Under the pieces are notes generated by a model that worked only from the letters and a program-made list of their open reading frames with translations, was not told the DNA's origin and made no database searches. From NCBI RefSeq assembly GCF_024746815.1, contig NZ_CP080526.1, positions 1 through 64,000 on the forward strand: 64,000 bases of DNA, given 5' to 3'. Of this stretch, positions 1 through 8,765 are shown piece after piece; position 1 is the first letter of the stretch, and every line of letters begins with the position of its first letter. The translations under genes and the position numbers were made by a program. This DNA comes from Mesorhizobium sp. AR07 (GTDB lineage: Bacteria; Pseudomonadota; Alphaproteobacteria; Rhizobiales; Rhizobiaceae).

Positions 1-409
1 ATGCGCCGGCTCGACGAGTTGCATCTCGATTGCCCCTTCGCCGGGGCCCGGAGGCTTCGGGCGCTGCGACGGCGAGTCGGTGTCGTGGTCGGACGCCATG
101 TCGCGACGCTGATGAAGCGCCTGAGGATTTCTGCGATCTATCGGCGATCGAACACGAGCAAGCCAGTTGCGAGCCGCTACCCGTATCTGTTGCGAAAGAT
201 CGCACGGCCGAACCATGTCTGGGCGATGGACATCAGCTATATCCCAATGCGGCGCGCCTTTGTCTACCTGACAGCCTTCGTCCACGTCCGAGTGCTGGCC
301 CATCGGGTTTCAATCACGATGGAGGCCGCGTTTTACGTCGAAGCGCTCGAGGAGGCTCGCCAGGCACGGCCGACCTGAGATCTTCAACCATCGAGACTCG
401 CGAAACTAA
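1..409 (+). pseudogene. IS3-family transposase (OrfB, rve) remnant
   Basis: The reading frame carries the start of an integrase-core transposase of the IS3 group, including the motif VWAMDISYIPM and the stretch AHRVSITMEAAFYVEALEEA. It is broken in several ways. The usual 'VVD..TRRVLAHR' segment is shortened to 'FVHVRVLAHR'. The frame shifts near position 365, after which HGRPEIFN reads in another frame. The rest of the catalytic core (second D and E) is absent. The 5' end lies outside the window or was lost. No terminal inverted repeat is visible on the right, where an Lrp gene begins within 30 bases. It is a dead relic that marks an old insertion at the edge of this cluster. Confidence 0.85.
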
Positions 410-435
410 CGCGACAAGTGAGAGAGTAGACAGTA

Positions 436-927
436 ATGATTGCTGCGAAGCTCGACCCAACCGACCTCAAGATCCTTGACGCCATCCAGCGAGACGGGCG
501 CATTACCAAGCTGGCGCTGGCCGACAGAGTCGGACTTTCGCCGACTCCATGCTGGATGCGGCTGCGCAAGTTGGAGAAGGCCGGCATCGTCACGGGCTAT
601 CACGCCCGGATCGCCATGCGCGTTGTGGCGCCGGTCGCCACCGTGCTGATGGAAGTTACGCTGGCCAGCCATCGACAGGCCGATTTCGACCGCTTTGAGC
701 GCGTTGTCCGCGATACCCCAGAGATTGTCGCATGTTGGTCAGTTGGCGGCGGCGTCGACTATGTGCTGAAGGTGATGGCGCGCGACGTCGACGCCTATCA
801 GCGGCTGGTCGATAGCTTGCTGGAGCGCGAGATCGGTATCGACCGGTACTTCACCTACATCGTCACCAAGACGGTGAAGGATGAGACCGTCTTGCCCTTG
901 GCCGATTTGCTGCCCGCGCGATCGTAA
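436..927 (+). CDS. Lrp/AsnC-family transcriptional regulator
   Basis: The 163-aa product has the usual length and order of the Lrp/AsnC family. An N-terminal AsnC-type helix-turn-helix covers about residues 5-55 (LDPTDLKILDAIQRDGRIT then LADRVGLSPTPCWMRLRKLE). A C-terminal RAM/ligand-binding ferredoxin-like domain covers about 70-155 (VACWSVGGGVDYVLKV). These proteins form octamers and sense amino acids or amines. The gene sits directly upstream of, and in the same direction as, an aldehyde dehydrogenase and an aminotransferase, so it probably controls them. The inducer is unknown. The start ATG at 436 is the only sensible one before the HTH. Confidence 0.93.
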   Translation: MIAAKLDPTDLKILDAIQRDGRITKLALADRVGLSPTPCWMRLRKLEKAGIVTGYHARIAMRVVAPVATVLMEVTLASHRQADFDRFERVVRDTPEIVACWSVGGGVDYVLKVMARDVDAYQRLVDSLLEREIGIDRYFTYIVTKTVKDETVLPLADLLPARS

Positions 928-1064
928 GCGGCCCCGCAGAGACATCCTCCTGCGATAGCGCACAATATAGAGACTCTCTCTGCGCGTAGGCACCCAAACA
1001 GCCTCTCTGTCTGCCGATGGCGAATATTCTTCCCCGCATCAGTCCGACCCGGGAGGCCTCGACC

Positions 1065-2558
1065 ATGTCCGCGCACTTTGCCCGCACGATCCGCCATGAC
1101 GCGCTCGACCGCCTCGCCGACCGCCGGCTGCTGCGCGAGCTCGCCTATATCGATGGCCAGTGGACGGCGAGCGAGACTGCCGAAAGCTTCGAAGTCACTG
1201 ATCCGGCCAGCGGCGCGACCGTCGCCTTCGTCGCAGCGCTCGATGCAGGCCAGACAACGAAGGCGATCAACGCCGCCTCGCGCGCCTTTCCGGCCTGGAG
1301 GGCTCTGCTACCGCAAGAGCGCGCCAGGATCCTGCGAAAATGGTTCGAGGTGATCATTGCCGCCAGGGAGGACCTAGCTCTGCTGATGACGCTGGAACAG
1401 GGCAAACCGCTGAAGGAATCGCTGGGCGAGATCGACTATGCGGCGTCCTTCGTCGAGTGGTACGCCGAGGAAGCCAAACGCCTCAACGCCGAAAGCGTCA
1501 CCAGCCATTTGCCTGGCGCCGAAATGATGGTGCGGCGCGAGCCGCTGGGCGTGGTCGGCATCGTCACGCCGTGGAATTTTCCGTCGGCGATGTTGACCCG
1601 CAAGGCGGCGGCCGCTCTTGCTGCCGGCTGCGCCATCGTCGCGCATCCCTCCTCGGAAACACCGCTGTCGGCGCTGGCGCTGGCCGAACTCGGCGAGCGC
1701 GCCGGCCTGCCCGCCGGCGTCTTCAATGTCGTGACCGGCAAGGCGGCACCGATCGTCGGCCGCATGTGCGAAGATCCCCGCGTTCGCGCCATGAGTTTTA
1801 CCGGCTCGACCGAGGTCGGCCGGTTGATCGCGGCGCAAAGTGCGCCAACGATGAAGCGGCTGGTGATGGAGCTCGGCGGCCACGCGCCACTCATCGTCTT
1901 TGCCGATGCCGATATCGAAAAGGCGGTGGCAATAGCGCTCGACGCCAAATTCGCCACCTCCGGTCAGGATTGCCTCGCAGCCAACCGCATCTATGTGCAG
2001 CGCCCGATTTACGATCGCTTCTGCGCCGCCTTCGCCAGCCGCGTCGAGACCTTGCGGATCGGCAACGGGCTTGCCGACGATACCGACATCGGACCGCTGA
2101 TGCACGAGCGGGCCGTCAAAAAGGTCGAGGAGCAGGTTGCTGACGCGCTCGCCCGGGGCGCGCGCTGCCTTGCCGGCGGCAAGCTTCACGCGGCTGGATC
2201 GCTGTTCTATCAGCCCACCCTGCTAGCCGATGTTGCCGACGAGGCGCTGATCATGCGCGAGGAGACCTTTGGCCCGGTCGCCGCCGTGACACCATTCGAC
2301 AGCGAGGACGAGGTGATCGCCCGCGCCAACGCCACCGAATATGGCCTCGTCGCCTATGTCGTCACCGAGAACGGCGCCCGCCAGCAGCGCATGGGCCGCG
2401 CGCTCGACTACGGCATGGTCGCCATCAACCGCGTCAAGATCACTGGCGCGCCGATCCCGTTCGGCGGCGTCAAACAATCAGGACTCGGCCGCGAAGGCTC
2501 GCGTCACGGCTTAGAAGCCTTCACAGACCTCAAATACCTTTGTCTCGATCTGGCCTAA
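1065..2558 (+). CDS. NAD(P)-dependent aldehyde dehydrogenase, succinate-semialdehyde dehydrogenase-like
   Basis: This is a full-length 497-aa ALDH-superfamily enzyme closest in motif style to GabD-type semialdehyde dehydrogenases. Visible motifs are VTPWNFPSAM, FTGSTEVGRLI, ELGGHAPLIVF (general base Glu) and SGQDCLAANR with the catalytic Cys303. The C-terminal PFGGVKQSGLGREG matches the family. I chose ATG 1065 because GGGAGG lies 8-9 bases upstream; an in-frame ATG at 1017 has no such site. One oddity: the cofactor-binding lysine normally found in 'VVKPS' reads VAHPSSETPL here, so a His (194) replaces Lys. The neighbouring aminotransferase would make the semialdehyde that this enzyme oxidises. 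The exact substrate (GABA, beta-alanine or another omega-amine) cannot be read from sequence. Confidence 0.9.
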   Translation: MSAHFARTIRHDALDRLADRRLLRELAYIDGQWTASETAESFEVTDPASGATVAFVAALDAGQTTKAINAASRAFPAWRALLPQERARILRKWFEVIIAAREDLALLMTLEQGKPLKESLGEIDYAASFVEWYAEEAKRLNAESVTSHLPGAEMMVRREPLGVVGIVTPWNFPSAMLTRKAAAALAAGCAIVAHPSSETPLSALALAELGERAGLPAGVFNVVTGKAAPIVGRMCEDPRVRAMSFTGSTEVGRLIAAQSAPTMKRLVMELGGHAPLIVFADADIEKAVAIALDAKFATSGQDCLAANRIYVQRPIYDRFCAAFASRVETLRIGNGLADDTDIGPLMHERAVKKVEEQVADALARGARCLAGGKLHAAGSLFYQPTLLADVADEALIMREETFGPVAAVTPFDSEDEVIARANATEYGLVAYVVTENGARQQRMGRALDYGMVAINRVKITGAPIPFGGVKQSGLGREGSRHGLEAFTDLKYLCLDLA

Positions 2559-2596
2559 GCTGCGCCGAGACTGCCCTCTTTTCAGGAGTCAAAAAG

Positions 2597-3973
2597 ATGC
2601 TCGAACAGTCCAACGAACTCGCCGCCTGGGATCGCGACCACTTCTTCCATCCCTCCACCCATATGGGGATGCACGCGCGCGGTGAATCACCGACCCGGGT
2701 GATGGCGGGTGGCGAGGGCGTCACCGTTTGGGACAATAATGGCAAGAAGAGCATCGATGCCTTCGCCGGTCTCTATTGCGTCAATGTCGGCTATGGCCGC
2801 CAGAAGATCGCTGACGCCATCGCCGCCCAGGCGAAGAACCTGGCCTATTACCACGCCTATGTCGGCCACGGCACAGAGGCGTCGATCACGCTTTCCAAGA
2901 TGATCATCGACCGCGCGCCGCAAGGCATGTCGCGGGTCTATTTCGGCCTCTCCGGGTCCGACGCCAACGAAACCAACATCAAGCTGATCTGGTACTACAA
3001 CAACGTGCTGGGACGGCCGGAGAAGAAGAAGATCATCTCGCGCTGGCGCGGCTATCACGGCTCGGGCGTGATGACGGGATCACTGACCGGGCTCGACCTG
3101 TTCCACAACGCCTTCGACCTGCCGCGCGCGCCGATCCTGCACACCGAGGCGCCCTACTACTTCCGCCGCGCCGACCGCTCGATGAGCGAGGAGCAGTTTT
3201 CGCAGTATTGCGCCGACAAACTCGAGGAGATGATCCTCGCCGAAGGGCCGGAAACCGTTGCCGCCTTCATCGGTGAGCCGATCCTCGGCACTGGCGGCAT
3301 CGTGCCGCCGCCGGCCGGCTACTGGGAAAAAATCCAGGCGGTGTTGAAGAAGTATGACGTGCTGCTGGTCGCGGACGAGGTGGTGACGGGCTTCGGCCGG
3401 CTGGGCACCATGTTCGGTTCCGACCATTACGGCATCAAGCCGGACCTGATCACCATCGCCAAGGGCCTCACCTCAGCCTATGCGCCGCTATCGGGCGTCA
3501 TCGTCGCCGACAAGATGTGGCAGGTGCTGGTGCAGGGTTCCGACAAGCTTGGTTCGCTCGGCCACGGCTGGACCTATTCGGCGCATCCGATCTGCGTCGC
3601 CGCCGGTGTGGCCAATCTCGAGCTGATCGACGCGATGGATCTGGTGACCAATGCCAAGGAGATCGGCGCCTATTTCCGCGCGGAATTGGCCAAGGCCGTC
3701 GGTGGTCACAAACATGTCGGCGACGTACGCGGCGACGGCATGCTGGCGGCGGTTGAGTTCGTCGCCGATCGGGATGACCGGGTGTTCTTCGACGCTTCGC
3801 AGAAGATCGGGCCGCAAGTGGCGACCGCCCTTGCCGCCAGCGGCGTCATCGGCCGCGCCATGCCGCAAGGCGACATCCTTGGCTTCGCGCCGCCGCTTTG
3901 CCTGACGCGTGAAGAAGCCGACATCGTCGTTTCGAAGACGGCGGATGCTGTGAAGAGCGTGTTTGCTACTTGA
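2597..3973 (+). CDS. class III PLP-dependent aminotransferase
   Basis: The 458-aa product is an omega-amino acid or amine aminotransferase of fold type I, subgroup III. The PLP-binding Lys289 lies in ITIAKGLTS, and Asp260, which contacts the pyridine nitrogen, lies in LLVADEVVTGFGRLG. The N-terminal WDRDHFFHPSTHM motif is typical of putrescine, taurine or beta-alanine:pyruvate-type transaminases in rhizobia. ATG 2597 is preceded by AGGAG at good spacing; the longer frame from 2540 overlaps the end of the dehydrogenase gene and lacks a site. The gap to the dehydrogenase is 38 bases, so the two are probably co-transcribed. They likely form an amine-to-acid degradation pair under the Lrp regulator. 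Confidence 0.92.
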   Translation: MLEQSNELAAWDRDHFFHPSTHMGMHARGESPTRVMAGGEGVTVWDNNGKKSIDAFAGLYCVNVGYGRQKIADAIAAQAKNLAYYHAYVGHGTEASITLSKMIIDRAPQGMSRVYFGLSGSDANETNIKLIWYYNNVLGRPEKKKIISRWRGYHGSGVMTGSLTGLDLFHNAFDLPRAPILHTEAPYYFRRADRSMSEEQFSQYCADKLEEMILAEGPETVAAFIGEPILGTGGIVPPPAGYWEKIQAVLKKYDVLLVADEVVTGFGRLGTMFGSDHYGIKPDLITIAKGLTSAYAPLSGVIVADKMWQVLVQGSDKLGSLGHGWTYSAHPICVAAGVANLELIDAMDLVTNAKEIGAYFRAELAKAVGGHKHVGDVRGDGMLAAVEFVADRDDRVFFDASQKIGPQVATALAASGVIGRAMPQGDILGFAPPLCLTREEADIVVSKTADAVKSVFAT

Positions 3974-4389
3974 TAAGGACATCCGGGCCGAGCCTTCCCT
4001 CGCCCGATCTTCTATCCTGACTCCCGCGCAGCCGCCCCGGCTTGGCGTCGCCCGTAACCTCATGGAGCGCCTCGAGCTCCAGAAGCACCCGCTCGATGTC
4101 GGGCAACGTCGCCTTGAGTGTTTGGGCTGGCCAAATACGAGCTCGCCCAAACTTGAGATGCCGTCATCAAAAGACAATGCCCGACTTCAGGCGACGGATC
4201 TTTTGCTCTGGGTCGCACAGCGTTTGCCCAGAGGCGGGGCGCTTGCCGCTCTCAAAGCCAGATTGAAGACCGCGACTGATGACTTCAGGCTATCCGCCGC
4301 ATGTCAGAGCTGATCGTACACGTCAATCTCCTCCGCCAAGAGCGACAACGCGGTCACTCCAGTGTTTGATGACCTCGTTGAATACGGAA
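3974..4389. other. intergenic, no supported gene
   Basis: About 415 bases separate the aminotransferase from the 3' end of the ABC-3C ATPase gene. Short open frames exist, but none has a ribosome site or recognisable domain. On the minus strand near 4045-4125 a short stretch reads like protein (LPDIERVLLELEALHE) and may be the relic of a lost gene. The segment looks like the join between the catabolic cluster and the defence island. Confidence 0.5.
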
Positions 4390-6414
4390 TTATTCGAGTT
4401 TTTGAAGGATATAGCCAGGAAAGATCACCTCCTCGCAGTCAATCGAAGAAGTTATCGATTTAAGGGTTTCAAGATCTTCGCTCGTGGAGAATATCACCTG
4501 CTGGTTCCGCTTTTTGGCTATGGCCGCGCGTTTCAGAAGGTTCTGAAAACTTGGGCGAGAAGACGATTGCTGACGCGGCTCATCGAAGACAAGCATACCG
4601 GGATGGTTGGTGGATCTATCACTGGCGAGCTCGAGCAGTCCCAATTGATAGGCCCACTTCAGGCGAATGGCGTCACTCGCTGATGTCTCGAAGCCGATCT
4701 CAAATCCTTCCTTCTCGGGCCTGTAGCTGTCCTGTGAAATCGACAACTCCGTCGGCGAGAACGTGCTGAAGCCGAAATCTTTGGCTTGGTCCTGAACCAG
4801 TGAGGTCAGCCGGTTGAGTTTGTCATGGTCGCTGGTAGAGAGCTTCTCGGTTGGAATTTCGGCTCGCTCCAGGAGGAGCACACCGTACACTTCTTGCAGA
4901 GCCCCAAGCCGTTCCAGGGCGTCATCGAAGATTGCCTGAAGGGCTTCCAGGTCTCGCAAGCGTGCCTCGGCCCGGATGCGCTCTTCGATGATGGCGGCGG
5001 ACGGGTTGGCGCCCGGCGCTACCAGTTCTGATCGAAGAAGCCGGATCTGAGCGTAATAGTCGGACAGCCTCCGACCGACTGCTGAGAGCTGATCACGCCG
5101 CTCATTCTCATCGGCCTGTTCCCGCGCAAGGATGTCTTCGAACATTTTCTTCTGCGATCGAATGTACTCGATGTTGTCAGAGATAGGCATTACCGCCGAG
5201 AGAGCGTCCTGTGACAGCAAGGTATCGACCAGTGCCTGCTCGCATGTCGGACACCTATCTGGCGTCAATGCGGCAGTTACACCGGAGTACCGCTGCAACC
5301 TTTGGACGTCGAGGTTCTTGGAGAGATCGTCTTCGAGAGCCGCGATTCGCCGTGTGAGCGACTGCATATCGGCAGTCTTGATTTGCTGAATTCCATGAAC
5401 GCGAATTCGCTCGACGTTTAGTTGGTCGACATCTTGTGTCAGCTGTGACAGCCTCTGCGTAACTTCTTCTGATTGCTCCTCTACATCTGGGACCGCCTTT
5501 GCGGCCAATTCCGTGATACTGCCTCGAAGTTGGGCAACGACCGAACTCATAGGAACCCAGTCTTTCCCCTCCGCCAACTGCAGATGCGCGTTCGATAGTG
5601 CAGCCGGATCGGCGACGGGTACGTCACTCAGCCCCGATACTCTTCCGCCACCCCTGGCGATAAATCGCTCCAACTCTTGCCGAGCCACGGACCATTCTTT
5701 CGAATTGGCTGCAAGGCGCTCCGCAAGGCGTTCTCGTTGAACTTCAAGGTTGTAGACATCGAGGTCCATAATGAACTCGACGGCGCGCTTGTGCACCTCG
5801 CGAATTCGCATATAGGTCGGAATAGCCGCCGGTATGGCCGTCCAGCCGAACTTTTGCTCAACCCAAAACAATGGGAACACGGTCTCAAGATAGAGTTTCG
5901 TTTCGGGGGCGTCGTACCGCCTAACCTGTGGCAGACTCCATCCTAGGAACCCTTCTAGAAAGTGGTGAAAACCGTCCTCTCGTTGAGCCGCACCGGGATC
6001 GAGAACGAAAAAGTTCTGTCGCCGAAGGCCAGTTATATGGCCAGACAATGCGGCACCAAAATCGACGGTAACAAGCCGCGTATCCGTAGTCGCCTTCACG
6101 GCACGATTTACAGTGATGACCTGGTCATTCCCGTTCGCAATTTCGAGCGACACACTCGATTCCAATACGTCAACGCGCTTTTCTTCGTCCGTGTTGAGAT
6201 AGGTTGTCATCGCATGCGGCAGGGGGATCTCTCGCCGTGGGCTCAGCATGCGCTCCAGGCCCAAGGCATAAAGCATGCCTTGCATGCAGGTCGATTTACC
6301 CTTGGTGTTGTCGGCCCACAGAACCGTCAGGCCAGGTGAGAATGGAATATCCGCCCCATACACCCCGTCGGATGTGACCGCGCGAAGTCGCAAACGCTGA
6401 AAGCGCAGTGTCAT
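4390..6414 (-). CDS. ABC-three-component system SMC/Rad50-like ATPase
   Basis: The 674-aa product is an SMC/Rad50-type ATPase. Walker A is ADNTKGKST at residues 34-42, long coiled-coil stretches occupy the middle (about 210-560), a zinc-hook-like CPTCEQ lies near residue 388, and a C-terminal Walker B is MLVFDEPRQQ near 605. The coupling is tight: its ATG at 6414 overlaps the TGA of the upstream gene as ATGA, and the in-frame ATG at 6435 is ignored for that reason. With the two preceding genes it forms the three-gene layout known as ABC-3C conflict systems, where the ATPase is thought to sense invading nucleic acid and license the effector. The family assignment rests on architecture and order. 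Function in defence is inferred from the family. Confidence 0.85.
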   Translation of the reverse strand: MTLRFQRLRLRAVTSDGVYGADIPFSPGLTVLWADNTKGKSTCMQGMLYALGLERMLSPRREIPLPHAMTTYLNTDEEKRVDVLESSVSLEIANGNDQVITVNRAVKATTDTRLVTVDFGAALSGHITGLRRQNFFVLDPGAAQREDGFHHFLEGFLGWSLPQVRRYDAPETKLYLETVFPLFWVEQKFGWTAIPAAIPTYMRIREVHKRAVEFIMDLDVYNLEVQRERLAERLAANSKEWSVARQELERFIARGGGRVSGLSDVPVADPAALSNAHLQLAEGKDWVPMSSVVAQLRGSITELAAKAVPDVEEQSEEVTQRLSQLTQDVDQLNVERIRVHGIQQIKTADMQSLTRRIAALEDDLSKNLDVQRLQRYSGVTAALTPDRCPTCEQALVDTLLSQDALSAVMPISDNIEYIRSQKKMFEDILAREQADENERRDQLSAVGRRLSDYYAQIRLLRSELVAPGANPSAAIIEERIRAEARLRDLEALQAIFDDALERLGALQEVYGVLLLERAEIPTEKLSTSDHDKLNRLTSLVQDQAKDFGFSTFSPTELSISQDSYRPEKEGFEIGFETSASDAIRLKWAYQLGLLELASDRSTNHPGMLVFDEPRQQSSSRPSFQNLLKRAAIAKKRNQQVIFSTSEDLETLKSITSSIDCEEVIFPGYILQKLE

Positions 6415-6899
6415 AGGAGGTCCTCTAGCCGCCAAACCCGCTTCATGAGTGCCTCGGTCACTTTCGGGGCTACTTCGCGAAGGAACGACACCTCCTCTTT
6501 CAGCGTGTCGTCACCCTTCACGATGACCGAAGCCATTTTCTCACCGGTGTCTGTCAGCGAGACAGACGTGCCCCTTTCAATCTTCACCAGCTTCAGTGCA
6601 TATGCCAATGCCACCGCTCGATTGAGGGATGGCTCTACTCGGACAGAAACCTCAGTGGGCTTATACTCACCTGACAGAAGCCCGCGGACTTCCTCCCTGC
6701 CCTCCGGCAATCGAACGGCGTGCGCCATAAACTGGAGCTTCTGGAAGTTCGATTTTTTCGCCCGGCTGTAGAAGAGCGCGAGAACCAGCACGGCTATTCC
6801 CCAAGACATGCGGAGGTCCCCCGGCATAGGGTCAGGACGTGCCGTATAGGTGAATGCCCCACCGAGTATGGCATGCCGAAGGCTCGACTCACTGGGCAT
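6411..6899 (-). CDS. ABC-three-component system middle component
   Basis: The 162-aa product lies between the effector and the ATPase and has the size and layout of ABC-3C middle components. These are small, mostly helical proteins with a winged-helix flavour (SLNRAVALAYALKLVKIERG, then VSLTDTGEKMASVI). ATG 6899 is chosen because it overlaps the stop of the upstream gene by 11 bases; a longer frame to 6935 would overlap by 47. A hydrophobic stretch (SWGIAVLVLALFYS, about 32-45) is present but probably belongs to the fold rather than to a membrane anchor. It is expected to bridge the ATPase and the effector. No catalytic motif is seen. Confidence 0.78.
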   Translation of the reverse strand: MPSESSLRHAILGGAFTYTARPDPMPGDLRMSWGIAVLVLALFYSRAKKSNFQKLQFMAHAVRLPEGREEVRGLLSGEYKPTEVSVRVEPSLNRAVALAYALKLVKIERGTSVSLTDTGEKMASVIVKGDDTLKEEVSFLREVAPKVTEALMKRVWRLEDLL

Positions 6900-7806
6900 T
6901 GGGAAAATCCAGCGGGCAACGCATGATCCATTCACATATGGAGCCGTACGCGATCTGCTCTGCGTTCTGCGCCGAAAGACTTGGGGCCGCCTCCTGCATC
7001 GCCGCGATCAGTGCATCGAGTTCCGCGTGCAGTATTTCCCCGGCAGACCCAGTAGACGGTGGCCCCGCGAACTCTAGTCGTCGCGCCCGGCTCCTCACCG
7101 CGGACGTGACCTTCTCGTGGAGATCGGGCGAACCAGAGCGAAGGGCATCAAGCAATGCGTTGCCCTGAAGGAAGGATCTCACCGCTTCGCCTACGACGTC
7201 ATCGAGCTTGTCAGGCGGCGCCCGCTTTTTGAGCTTCCCGGTGGCATTGGCTAGAAGATCGGAAGACCCCGCCGCCCACGTCGCAAGCTCTGATTGCGAG
7301 GGTGTTGGAATAGACAGAGTCACTTTCGAAAGGGCAGACATCCCCAGAGCGACGGCGTCATTCGGAAAGTTGCTCGGGTCTTGAATAATCACCTCGACCG
7401 TTGGGTCGAATGCCGGACAAGCGGCGTCGCGCAGATCCTTCGTTTTCTTCGCGCAATGAAGGTTCACGTCCTTGCTGTCATGGAGGGGTGCCATAAGCAC
7501 CCAGTGCCTAATAGGCACGCCGTGGAACAGTTTTCCGATCTCGACGTGATTTTTGACTAGCTTTCCAAGATCCGTCGTTATCTTCTTTTTCTGGCGTTCT
7601 GCCCTGACCGAGATATCTATTGGTTCTTCGACCGCATAGCATTGGTAAGCAACGGCGTCTTTCGTGCAATAGTAGTCAATGCCGTAGTCACCCTTGTGGG
7701 CAGATGGGATTTTCTGCACGTGCAGCGGGCCGTGCCGCCCATGAAGTAATGATTGGGCAAAAAACTCCCAATCGTCTGGATTCCAGACCTGCACCACACT
7801 CAGCAT
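6889..7806 (-). CDS. ABC-three-component system effector, possible restriction-endonuclease-like N-terminus
   Basis: The 305-aa product is the first gene of the ABC-3C operon. Its N-terminus reads GDYGIDYYC (39-47) followed by VAYQCYAVE (52-60). This spacing of an acidic residue and a strand with Q-x-hydrophobic is typical of PD-(D/E)xK (Mrr-like) folds found as ABC-3C effectors. The rest is helical with no motif I recognise. In these systems the variable component is the presumed toxin, here probably a nuclease that cuts DNA when released by the ATPase. The nuclease call is an inference from two motifs. The operon position and partners are directly visible. Confidence 0.75.
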   Translation of the reverse strand: MLSVVQVWNPDDWEFFAQSLLHGRHGPLHVQKIPSAHKGDYGIDYYCTKDAVAYQCYAVEEPIDISVRAERQKKKITTDLGKLVKNHVEIGKLFHGVPIRHWVLMAPLHDSKDVNLHCAKKTKDLRDAACPAFDPTVEVIIQDPSNFPNDAVALGMSALSKVTLSIPTPSQSELATWAAGSSDLLANATGKLKKRAPPDKLDDVVGEAVRSFLQGNALLDALRSGSPDLHEKVTSAVRSRARRLEFAGPPSTGSAGEILHAELDALIAAMQEAAPSLSAQNAEQIAYGSICEWIMRCPLDFPNAQ

Positions 7807-7990
7807 TGTCGACGCCCCCCAATACTGTCACCTTAACGCCAATGCGTCATAATTCAACGAATCATAGCTAGAGCTGAAAACAGCTCGGGGCGCTCCAACT
7901 ACACACACGCCTGTCGTCGGACAAATCGCGCTAACCCTCACGAACAGGACAGGCGTACGCCGCGACCGTCATCACCGTCGTGCTTCATAA

Positions 7991-8557
7991 TCAGGGCTGG
8001 CTACCTGCCTTTAATACGCCGGTCCGACCGGGATGCTGAGCTTTTGGATTCTGGCGCCACCAAAACTCGACCGTGACCGGAATGTGCCACTTCTTGGCAA
8101 GGCGTTCGACCTCTTTCCATGCATCGGAAGCCGACTGGCCTTGCACCGAAACACCCAGGTCGGGGTGGTACTTGAACCCCTCGTCCTCGAACTTGGCGGC
8201 TTTGGCCGGGATCCCCAGTTCACGGACAAGCTTGTCACCGTCGAGGCCTTTTGACTTTAGTTGAGCAATCATCGTGAGCAGGATCGATGACCATCTCGGG
8301 CTGGGGATCGCCTTCCCATTGATCGTCGCCGACAACGGTTTCGTGAAAGCCAGACCGGGCGCTACGTCGAACTGTATGGCGCCTCCCTCCGAGACAACGG
8401 CTTCATCGGGCTCATCGTCACGCTCCAAGCCGAGCTGGTCCATCGCCTCCTTCACGACACGATCCAGCGTATCGGCGGGCGTTTTCGTGCCGAACCAACT
8501 TGCGATGAGCTTTAGATCGGCAAAGGTAGCATCATTAATTCTCACTACGGGCATCAT
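7991..8557 (-). CDS. hypothetical protein, ribbon-helix-helix-like N-terminus
   Basis: The 188-aa product starts at ATG 8557 with AGGAG just upstream. Residues 4-45 (VVRINDATFADLKLIASWFG, then TPADTLDRVVKEAMDQ) look like a SeqA/ribbon-helix-helix DNA-binding arm. The C-terminal half (about 75-188) is a separate conserved-looking domain with SPRWSSILLTMI, GFKYHPDLGVSVQGQSA and a final PVTVEFWWRQNP. I do not recognise that domain. The gene sits alone between two defence operons and is divergent from the AbiE genes. Two identical 15-bp repeats lie immediately upstream, so it may repress itself. A role in nucleic-acid sensing or restriction is possible but not shown. Confidence 0.7.
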   Translation of the reverse strand: MMPVVRINDATFADLKLIASWFGTKTPADTLDRVVKEAMDQLGLERDDEPDEAVVSEGGAIQFDVAPGLAFTKPLSATINGKAIPSPRWSSILLTMIAQLKSKGLDGDKLVRELGIPAKAAKFEDEGFKYHPDLGVSVQGQSASDAWKEVERLAKKWHIPVTVEFWWRQNPKAQHPGRTGVLKAGSQP

Positions 8558-8584
8558 GGGGTTCTCCTGCGGCCTTCGATAGGA

Positions 8585-8633
8585 GATATGTTACATATTA
8601 CGTGGTCAGGGGCAAGAGGATATGTTACATATT
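8585..8633. promoter_or_regulatory. tandem palindromic operator (two 15-bp repeats)
   Basis: The 15-mer GATATGTTACATATT occurs at 8585-8599 and again at 8619-8633. The two copies are identical and their starts are 34 bases apart, a little over three helical turns. Each contains the perfect 13-bp dyad ATATGT-T-ACATAT. The pair lies 28-76 bases upstream of the minus-strand gene that starts at 8557, which fits an operator for that gene. The binding protein is not known. Confidence 0.72.
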
Positions 8634-8732
8634 CCCCCTCGCTTGTCGTTTTTCACTATAGTCGTGCCTTTCAGCATTCGCTGAACGAGACAATTCGGGT
8701 GAAATGGCTTGTGTAATTTCAATCAACATGCC

Positions 8733-8754
8733 ATTTTCAACGAATGTTGAAAAT
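8733..8754. promoter_or_regulatory. inverted repeat in front of the AbiE operon
   Basis: ATTTTCAAC-GAAT-GTTGAAAAT is a perfect 9-bp inverted repeat with a 4-base centre, ending 11 bases before the AbiEi-like start codon. AbiEi antitoxins are known to repress their own promoter by binding inverted repeats, so this is the likely autoregulatory site. A further GTTGAA half-site lies at about 8758. Confidence 0.7.
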
Positions 8755-8765
8755 CTGTTGAATCG

